From Clarkia xantiana subsp. parviflora (Eukaryota; Streptophyta; Magnoliopsida; Myrtales; Onagraceae), in the NCBI GenBank assembly GCA_036873135.1, contig JAPTYO010000002.1:46181452-46245451 (forward strand): 64,000 nt of DNA. The letters are read 5' to 3'. Position 1 is the first letter of the stretch. Every line of letters begins with the position of its first letter. This document shows, piece after piece, positions 55,866-64,000 of the stretch. Position numbers and translations under genes: made by a program. The notes beneath the pieces were generated by a model. That model worked only from the letters and a program-made list of their open reading frames with translations. It made no database searches and was not told the DNA's origin.

Positions 55866-55905
55866 ATGTCACTCACTCTGCCTCCGTGGGGGACGAGTAC
55901 AACTT

Positions 55906-56480
55906 TGTTAGCATATGGTGACGTGGCGCCGTAATTGGTAGCCCGTTAATGCTAAGGAAATTACCTAAGTTAATTAGGTAATTGTCACATTAGGCTAATC
56001 GGCCAAACCCAATCCCTAATTGACATGGGAGGCAAAAAATTGGGCCTCCCCCTTAATAGCTTGGTTCGGCCGAAACTTGTCCCACATTGGTTGGAGTGGA
56101 CTTTTGTCCACTCTACCAATCCTATATATAGGGGACTCACCTAAGGGGTTTATACATCATTCATAATAAGAAGTACCTCCATTTAGGAACTTGAGAGAAA
56201 CCCTCTCACCACCTTAGTAGTGATTTTCGGTGCACATCTTAGTCTGAGGTTCTGTCCCCGTTGAAGAATCGATCAGAGGCTTTGTTGTGGAGCTTACACC
56301 GCGTATGACTTCTTTTTACGAAGAACTTGTACGTGGTTCCGACTGGAGGATCAGAACTCCCTCTACGACGTTCTTGGGCAGGAAAGCTGAAAGGTATCAG
56401 TACACTATTCTGATGCGTAGTTAGATTTCTTGCATGTACACGTTTAGCATTCCGTAGTATTACGTCCCCGTAATCCAACA
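55906..56480 (+). repeat. Copia 5' LTR (575 bp)
   Basis: It starts TGTTAGCATATGG and ends CCCGTAATCCAACA. TATATATAG at 56123-56131 is the likely TATA box. Its 3' half is also present at 38965-39302, and its first part at 63605-63752. Confidence 0.92.
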
Positions 56481-56481
56481 G

Positions 56482-56493
56482 TGGTATCAGAGC
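56482..56493 (+). other. Copia primer-binding site
   Basis: TGGTATCAGAGC, one base after the LTR end, is complementary to the 3' end of plant initiator tRNA-Met, the usual primer for copia elements. Confidence 0.9.
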
Positions 56494-58549
56494 ATGGTTA
56501 GGAGTTCTTAAATTTTTGATAAACTGATGTTCTTGAGTTTTTGAAAAATCCGAAAATTTCATGTTCATGTACACCATGAGTTATTCGGAATTTTTAAGTA
56601 AATTTCATGTGTCTGATCTTTAAAAACTTAAAATTTTCGAAATTTACATGTTTTTATAGATCAAAACCGAATTTTATGTTCGACTTTAAGTTTGATGTTC
56701 ATGATCTTCAAGAACACCATAAGTTTTATCAAGAACACCTTTTGGATTCATGATCAAGTTAAGGTTTGATCTTAAAATTTGACAACTTTTCCAACTTTGC
56801 ATGTTTGTGCCGAAAACCCTAGGGGTATTTTAGGTAAAAATTTAATTTTCTTGGCCCCCAAGTAATTAAAAATTCGGCACCAATTATAATAGATATAGGT
56901 TGCCATTTTTAAATTTTATTAATAGGTAACTATATATCTATAAGTTGGAAAATATGGATAGGTTCACAATATAATATTGAAATATATATTAACTATCAAT
57001 ATGTATTGTTAAAGATAGGGTTAATATATATTGATAGATTTAGTTGCTATAAAGATTAAGAAAATATATTGTCTACATATTTTAATCCCTAAAGATATAT
57101 TTAACAATAATATATATATATATGCCGAATATTTATGTATATATATCTATTGTTGATTGATTTACATCTTATAGATAGAATATTGACAATATATATTTAA
57201 ATATGCCGAATTATATATATATATATATATATTAACAATATTGGAAATTATTTTAAATAATTAATATTTCTTGGTGGCTAAGTTAAGTTTTTAGTGGACT
57301 TTAAAACCCTACTTAGCCCACAAGACATATTTCGGCCGAACCCAAGGGTTTATGGGCCGGTCCAATTGCTAACGGGTAAAACCAATCCGGGTTTTCTTAA
57401 TCGGATCGACCTAGTTGGGTCGGGTCGGACCGTAGTAACTAAATTGAACCTAACCTAACCGGTTTTGAGTGATAAACGAACCACAATCTTATTTTATTGA
57501 ACTGATTCGGACCAAACCGGATTTTTAAAATTGGATCGACTTGAACCGGATTTTAAATTGGACCGAACCAGATTTTTGAATTTCTCGGAAATTTTTAAAA
57601 TGTTCAATAAAATATTATGTTAAATTTCAAATCCAAAATCTTTTCGAACTTTAAATTTAACCTAAATAATGCTCTTAGGGTTTGCGTTTTAACACGTTTT
57701 TCGGTTAAAACCCTAATACCTATTTCGTTTATGGGGATGGATCTCGGATATGCATGTTTTTGGGACTGGATTGAATTAGAGGGCTGGATTGCAATGGTTT
57801 ACTTTCTGCAACATATATATTAGAACTGTCGTCTTGACTCAGTCAAGCTAGCTGGATATTAATTGCGAGCATTGAGCTCTGGGATTTAAATATATGTATT
57901 GCGCAATAGGATAGACATGCTATGCTGATTGAAATTTCCTAGAACCCATGTCTAGAAATGCAGCATGATTGATTGTAAGCATGAATTGCAAAACAACCTC
58001 TAATATTTTCAAAACGTTTTTAAAACTGAAAATTCCAATCGCCAATTATGCATGATTTGTGCGGATGTTGCATGTTTTGACACGTATGCTAGGATGTTCA
58101 AGAATAGAAAGCATGTGATAATTTACTTTACGTAGAATTATATATGATAGGAACATTAGACGCATGAAGCGTAAGCATATTTTTTGTTTGTTCGATTTTT
58201 ATAGCATAATATGGTATTATGCATGCGTAAATTATCGGATAATTCCTTTTGAAATTAAAAGGGCCTTGGAAAAGCCAAGATCGGGTATGCTTGTTTAAAA
58301 ATTTCCGTTCCGGTAATTTGCAACATAATAACCGTTTTCAAAAGACTGATCTATTGGATTGAACACGACGATAGTGTGAATTCTTTCACGACACTCCCTT
58401 CCCTCGGTTTACTGACGATCGGTTTGGTTTAGTGACTGAAGGATCACTATTTGTCGTATTCTATCCTAATGGATAATCCGATGTTTGCAATTCTGTCGAA
58501 ATGTTGTTGTCTTCCTAACTTTACATGATTATCAATTGTAATAGTTCTA
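56494..58549 (+). other. Copia leader, non-coding
   Basis: This is an AT-rich leader with AT dinucleotide runs (57110-57230) and GGACCGAACC/GGTTCGG-like stretches around 57340-57570. A short open frame at 57617-57823 is not supported by any similarity. An unusually long leader may mean a nested decayed insertion. Confidence 0.5.
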
Positions 58550-59173
58550 ATGGCTCGATCGAATCGTTTTAACAAAATATGCAAACTGGATGACATTAAT
58601 TATGATGATTGGAAAACTAGTGTTGAAATTGACCTGATACCTGCGGGAATCCAGGATCGTATCGATCCAAAAGGTCAACGAATACATACAAACGAAGAAG
58701 GGATACCTTACAGATACAATAATAAAGACAGGTTATGGAGAGATCAAAGAGCTCAGAAAATAATCTACTCGCATCTGACAGCTGAAACGGAAGAAAGGAC
58801 TGTTCAAAAAAGCGCATTGCATCTTTGGTGCACCTTACACGTTCGCTACGGCAAGGGAAAGGCAACCGAAGCAAGATAATTAGTGACCGCGTACCATGAA
58901 ATTCTATTCAAAGAGAGTGGGATAGAAACCGTTCTCGATGCCGCCGATAAATGGGTAGGAATTCGAAAAATAATGGAAATGTTTCCTCTTTCATGGTTTG
59001 CTGATAATAACGGACTCCCACGTCTGATCACAACAATTAAAACGACAATTGACTTATATGATGTCGACCATAAAGATGAAAACATCTTCAAACTTCCCGA
59101 ATTCTCCGAAACCAGGTTTCCCGGACTTCGAAATTGCTTGGCTAAACCCAACAATGAAAGGTCTAAACGATGA
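58550..59173 (+). pseudogene. Copia gag
   Basis: The ATG at 58550 starts a frame with KLDDINYDDWKTSVEIDL (typical copia gag start), AQKIIYSHLT and SALHLWCTL. A TAA at 58877-58879 breaks it. It resumes in the same frame at 58883 with TAYHEILFKESG, KIMEMFPLSWF and LPRLITTIKTTI, ending at 59173. No zinc knuckle is seen. The minus-strand remnant at 44780-45173 aligns across the break. Confidence 0.8.
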
Positions 59174-60899
59174 TCTGGTGCGACAACCACTATTGATTCA
59201 AGTAGCGTAAAAGGTACACCTCGTTTACAACAATACGTAAAATGGTAAATCGTTTTATTTGATGCAACATCTGACATAATTCAACTTTGGATTAATTTTC
59301 AGGTGGCTTGCTCAAACGTGGTGATGACTACCCGCCTTATATATAACTTTATTTGCGTAGCTGCAGTTATTGATCCTGAAACTCTGTCATTATTTTTGTA
59401 AAATCCCTATTTTCGTTTATATGTTTAAATTTAGTTAAATGTGATTCAGAATTATTGAATAAACTAGTACCGATTCACTTTTGACATGGTCTACTTATCA
59501 AAATTAGTCGACCCAGTTAAACGGGATCGATCCGGAACGAATAACTAAAACTGAAAATCCATCAGTAAAATGATTGGATAAAAACACTAAACTCTGGTTC
59601 ATGAATAAAACGAATCATCATTTTAATGCATTGCATAAAGTCGTAAAACGAACCGATCAAAATTACATCCTTATTTATTAAGTACTCCATTAAAATAATA
59701 TGCATGATAAAACCGATTTTAAAATTTGAATACTAAAACGATTTCGTAACCATGGTTTAAACCTGGTGTACGCGTGGCGCAAGTCACCTCGAGAGACGAA
59801 ACACATCATTTTGAAATCCGAATTTAATGCCGAAGCATTTTAATGAATGCTAAATATTCGTTTGTAATCCTTTAAATATAACTCATTGATGACTAATAAG
59901 ATTAAAAGTATGCTTCAAAGCTTATAAGTATGCTTCAAAGCTACTACAATCTAGTAAGAACATCAACTATGACATTTAAGTGAACGCTTAAATGCATAGC
60001 CCTTGAGGTGAATAAGTCTCTGGGTGAGTTAAACAAACGAAATGAAGAAGTCAGTAAAATGACTCTCCCACTATAAGCCTTGAATGAAAAGCTTGGCTAA
60101 AGCAATCATTTTATCAAATACTTGAAGCAACATAGTTCAAAGCTACATAATGATGAAGTTCAACATTAATTACTCCTCCGGATGAAATTATGTTGATTCA
60201 CTTTAATGTAACACTATGTTCCAATAAAATCGGTTGACACATCACCATAAAAGCTAAAAGGATGATACGGGTAAAACCTTATCATTAGCAACATTAATTT
60301 GCTCATTAAACAAATATTTATTAAGAGTACGGTCTACTCTTAAAAGAATACAAGTTTAGAATTAGCTAAGATTGATGGTATTGTGGTCAAACATAACATA
60401 TTATAAAGATTTGATGATAGAATTCCAATGTTTTGCGGAACGAACAGACATAGTACTGATCAAATCAATGAATGGTTAACGGAAATTATCAGGTCCCACT
60501 TACTTCAAGTGGGAGAATTGATATAGCATAAGTGATTGATATGGTATATGATGATACAAAAGTCTTCATAATAAATCCAGTGAGAGGGCTTACTCCCCCT
60601 CACATATAATCATCACTAAATACAAGTGCGAATTAATTCGGACCTGACAATCAAGAACACTGAATTAATACAACTACCCATTAATCCTAGTGGGAGGGGA
60701 AAATGACCAACCTAGTTCCTGATCCTAGTAATCAAGGAATACATCTCGGAGGTAAAATTCCGAGACCGAAAGGTCATCCTGAAAAGTTGTTAATCAGAGT
60801 TCAAGCACTGCCATTCTTAATCAGAGATGGGATTAACGAGCCTAGACATAGTCAAAGGCAACGAACTTCTCTCAAGAAGTGTCCCATCGAATAAGATGT
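59174..60899 (+). other. Non-coding section replacing protease/integrase, with linker remnant
   Basis: There is no readable protease or integrase. 59750-60560 is homologous to 15490-16250, with blocks such as GTCACCTCGA.AGACG, AACTCATTGAT and TAAGCCTTGAA. 60560-60800 encodes linker fragments (NPVRGLTPP; LVPDPSNQGIHLGGK). 60800-60899 is the run-in to RT, out of frame. Confidence 0.7.
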
Positions 60900-62472
60900 G
60901 TTAAACATCTTAACATTCGTTCTCGAATCAGTGACGATTCAGCAAAGCAATGGAAGGACCTCAAAACGATGGAATGGAGGAAAACAATGGAGGATGAAAT
61001 ATGCCTAAATAAGAACAAATTCGGTTATGGTCCTTAGTTTATTGATCTGCTAACCGCAGAACTAGAAAGTGAAATTTTAGAATTCACTACTGATGGTAAG
61101 TTGAGTGGTTCAAAACTCAAATGATTGCAAATGGATATACCCAAATTCACGAAATGGACTTTGATGAAACAAACTCACCAAATGTGCGTTACACCACAGT
61201 TAGGGCCGCCCTTGCCCATGAATGCAAGCCTCGATCTCGAGCATGCATTAAATGGACATTAAGACCACACCTCTCGACGTAAACCTGGAGGAAGAGATCT
61301 ATATGGAGCAGCCAGAGGGTTTTATTACTCCTGGCAAAGAACGTAAAGTTTGCAAACTCCAAAGATCTATTTACGTTCTTAAACAGTCATCTCGGCAATG
61401 GTATCGCAGATTCCACGAGGAAATCGTTGGAAACGGATTTGTGAATCTTCATGAGGATCCTTGCGTATACCCTAAGACCTCTGGGTCTAAGTATGTCATC
61501 ATAACACTATACGTAGATGACATACTCATTGCTGCGAACGACGTGAGTTTCATGAACAAATCAAAGTCCTGGTTAGCGTCAACATTTGAGATGAAAGACA
61601 CATGGGAGAGGCCACATACATCTTAGACATTAAGATTGCCCGAGATCGTGCCGCCCGGACATTGTGTCTGTCTCAAGAATCTTATATCAACAAACTGTTG
61701 AAAAGATTCAGAATGATCGATGCTAAACCCGTTGATACGTCGGTTGTGTTCGGGTGCGCGCTATCAAAGCGTGATGGACCGAAAAACCAGCAGCAGCGTG
61801 AACAAATGAAGGGGGCAGGGTAGGGAGTCTAATGTACGCCATGCTCTGTACTCGGCCAGACATCTGTTACGCTGTGGGCCTAGTAGCAAGATTCCAATCA
61901 GATCCTAGTTATCAACATCTAAAGGCCGTAAAACGAATTATAAGGTATCTAAAAGGTACTGGCGACTATGTTCTGTGCTATAAGGGCAAGAAAATAGAAT
62001 TGACCGGTCATAGTGACGCCGACCACGGTGGCGATCCAGATTATCGTAAGTCCACCACATGAGGAGTTTTCCTTCTTGCTAATGTTGTCATATCTTGGGT
62101 AAGTAAGAAGCAATCATGTGTCGTGCTTTCCACTATGGAATCGGAATTCGTCGCCCTTTCTAAAACGCACAAGAAGCAGTCTGGCTGAAAAGGCTTCTTA
62201 CTGCATCGATTGGCACTGGCAAAGAGAGTAATGCCGTCAACGTATACTCCGACAGTCAGGCAGCCATTGCAGCAGTTAAGAATCCAAAGTACCATAGTAG
62301 GACCAAAAACATTGATGTGAAATACAATTATGCTAAATCTGTTCTGGAAGACAACATAATCGCTTTAGAATACTTGTCCACGGATAAAATGGTTGCAGAT
62401 CCATTAACTAAGCCATTACGTAGAGATATTTTCGAAAAGCACGTAAAACCGCTTGGATTACGTAGGGCTTAA
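60900..62472 (+). pseudogene. Copia RT-RNase H, broken
   Basis: RT motifs: TPLDVNLEEEIYMEQPEGF (61260-), VCKLQRSIYVLKQSSRQWY, and catalytic LYVDDILIAAND (~61510). A frame change near 61605 follows, then EATYILDIKIARDR, CLSQESYINKLLKRF, a stop near 61821, MYAMLCTRPDICYAVGLVAR, GHSDADHGGDPDYRKST (RNase H), and a stop at 62060. The end at 62270-62472 encodes KNPKYHSR and MVADPLTKPLRRDIF, stopping at 62470-62472. At least three breaks. Confidence 0.88.
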
Positions 62473-63592
62473 GTGAGTGACTTGTATAAGTGATAAAATT
62501 TTGACATTTGAAATAATATTATTTCGATTGAATAAAATAATTGCAAACTGAGTATATGATCTATCGACGTCATAATGAAATATAACATCGGATTTTACGG
62601 TCTATAAACTAAGTCGTAGGAAGAGGTAAAACTCTTCCACCAAAATTATGTCGAATGTGAACCATGCCTCTTCACACAGACACGGTCATCTTGTAAGGAG
62701 AGGGGAACCTCTACCACAACAAGATTGGCTAAGAACCAGGGGGATAAACCTGGTTAAACGAAACGATAACATTGTCACGCTTAATGCATGACTTAATCTT
62801 CGTTTTGTACATCGCCGTGTAGGACCCAGACCATCATTAAAATCACATTCAAGGCCAGATGAAAGATTTTGCGATAGAATGATTGGCATATCCCAATCCT
62901 GGCTAGTCCAGGTGTGCTATCGACGCGTGCTTCATACTGCGCGTGCCATGTTCGACCACTGGGTCATGCTCAATTGTGCTAGCTAGAATCCTAGTGATTC
63001 AAACCGCGGATACTTCTTCACCTTGAGCGTGTGATTGATCCCGGATGTCTTATGAAGAGGCATCCAAAGTATCCGCTCGGACTCAGAACTTATACCTAAG
63101 GTCTAGCTCAATGTTCGCTTCCCGGCGTACGAGCGTAGAGCCAAAGAAAACGGCCAAGTGACCACGTCTTGGAAACCGGTTGGGTTAGACTAAGGGTATA
63201 AGCGATGGGGATAGTCAAGTTCACCTATAATTCACCGACTCTTGTGTTCACTAGGTGGCCGCCAACCGGATATTAGTTGAAGGTTGTGAACACTTGTAAC
63301 GGATGCCCTGGAGAAGTATTCCTATGTGGAAAACTGAGCAATTGATGAATTATTAGTTGACCAAGGATACAGTGCGGTACATATTTTATTTTAACAGGAT
63401 TGATTTACGAAAGGGAATCAACGTTCTGCGGGTGCTACAATACTCCTAGCAGATGAGTAGCACGATGCCCGTAGTATCCGCCGGTCGCACGAAAAACCTC
63501 GTATGAACTATTCGGAGACGGAGAAAAAGATTGAAGACTGAGATGTTGATGTTACTGGATAACTATATATTAACAGGCACCCTCCTATTCCG
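62473..63592 (+). other. Conserved copia 3' UTR
   Basis: About 1.1 kb without coding, closely similar over its length to 40888-41980. Shared blocks include CTTCATACTGCGCGTGCCATG, GTTCGACCAC and TGACCACGT.TTGGAAACCGG. Conservation between otherwise diverged elements is notable. Confidence 0.8.
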
Positions 63593-63604
63593 GCGAGTGG
63601 GAGC
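63593..63604 (+). other. Copia polypurine tract
   Basis: GCGAGTGGGAGC precedes the LTR start TGTTAGCATATGG, as at 41981-41992. Confidence 0.75.
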
Positions 63605-63752
63605 TGTTAGCATATGGTGACGTGGCGCCGTAATTGGTAGCCCGTTAATGCTAAGGAAATTACCTAAGTTAATTAGGTGATTGTCACATTAGGCTAATTG
63701 GGCCAAACCCAATCCCTAATTGACATGGGAGGCCCAAAATTGGGCCTCCCCC
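63605..63752 (+). repeat. Copia 3' LTR, truncated after 148 bp
   Basis: It is nearly identical to 55906-56052, with a handful of substitutions, then changes abruptly after GGGCCTCCCCC to unrelated sequence. The truncation prevents a target-duplication check. Confidence 0.9.
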
Positions 63753-64000
63753 GCAACAGTCATCCAATGGAGAACAACATTCATTGGATAACACTCCATC
63801 AAGCTCCAAGACACCACGCTCGGTAGTTAATCAACAACTACCTCCCTCACCCCTATTAAAGGACAAGCCCCTGGTGGGGGTAACAATCAAATATCCAAGA
63901 ACAGGCCAGAAGGCCAAAGAAGTGGCTACAACAAAAATGCACCCATAGAAGCTCTTCCAGAGTATACCAATAGGGGGCAAGATGAGGAGGGAGCAAAACA
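63753..64000 (+). other. Unassigned sequence after the truncated LTR
   Basis: One frame (from ~63755) is open for about 63 codons (QQSSNGEQHSLDNTPSSSKT ... KYPRTGQKAKEVATTKMHP, then TAG), and a shifted frame continues EALPEYTNRGQDEEGAK. It is Ser/Pro/Lys-rich and could be part of a retroelement ORF or a gene exon. I do not recognise it and the window ends here. Confidence 0.25.

Larger units (their letters stand above)
55906..63752 (+). mobile_element. Ty1/copia element, 5' LTR complete, 3' LTR truncated
   Basis: 5' LTR (55906-56480), tRNA-Met-type primer site (56482-56493), 2-kb leader, gag (58550-59173), a long non-coding section in place of protease-integrase (59174-60690), linker remnant, RT and RNase H (60900-62472), 3' UTR, polypurine tract, and the first 148 bases of the 3' LTR. 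Protease and integrase core cannot be found. The same non-coding section occurs at 15470-16540, which suggests a deletion-derived non-autonomous lineage. Coding regions carry stops. Confidence 0.9.

Noticed and set aside
56482..56493. tRNA-like sequence
   Set aside because: It is only the copia primer-binding site complementary to tRNA-Met; no tRNA gene body is present.

Overview
This is plant nuclear DNA, most likely from a eudicot with a repeat-rich genome. It holds one intact-looking host gene, a seven-exon B1-type mitotic cyclin on the minus strand at 52228-54211. Nearly everything else is nested transposable elements: Ty3/gypsy elements of the Tat clade, Ty1/copia remnants, a third LTR family with a long 1.57 kb LTR, and Mutator-like foldback elements. 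Nothing bacterial was seen, and no tRNA, rRNA or CRISPR locus. All retroelement coding regions carry breaks.

Layout. 1-10075: the 3' part of a plus-strand Tat element (A), with gag-pol, a ~26-bp tandem array, a multi-exon antisense ORF (aORF), a polypurine tract and a 3' LTR. 10076-14264: a minus-strand LTR element with leader, primer-binding site and 5' LTR. 14265-16544: copia remnant. 16545-38964: a palindromic pair of Tat half-elements joined head to head at 24452/24453, with their two 3' LTRs facing outward. A second Tat family (element B, 27943-37758, target duplication AAACC) is inserted in the aORF intron of the right arm. 38965-42583: copia LTR piece, long-LTR fragment, and copia 3' end with LTR. 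42584-45440: decayed minus-strand copia and a bit of an unrelated copia RNase H. 45533-51193: a nest of Mutator-like foldbacks and a solo LTR, followed by a 796-bp tandem duplication and a second foldback. 52228-54211: cyclin gene. 55906-63752: copia element with complete 5' LTR and truncated 3' LTR. 63753-64000: unrecognised.

How it fits together. The Tat elements share one plan: gag-PR-RT-RNase H-second RNase H-integrase on one strand, then a tandem array, then an intron-containing gene on the opposite strand driven by its own TATA box just inside the 3' LTR. The three family-A aORF promoters carry nearly the same 16-base core as that family's LTR promoter, on the other strand. The palindromic pair keeps a shortened but open 107-codon aORF, at least in the left arm, and both arms carry the same private deletions, so they come from one source copy or one narrow subfamily.

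Target duplications support these insertions: element B (5 bp), the solo LTR (5 bp) and three foldback elements (9-10 bp). They give a relative order of events in 45.5-51.0 kb. The main uncertainties are the aORF function, the element at 10076-14264, and how the palindrome formed.
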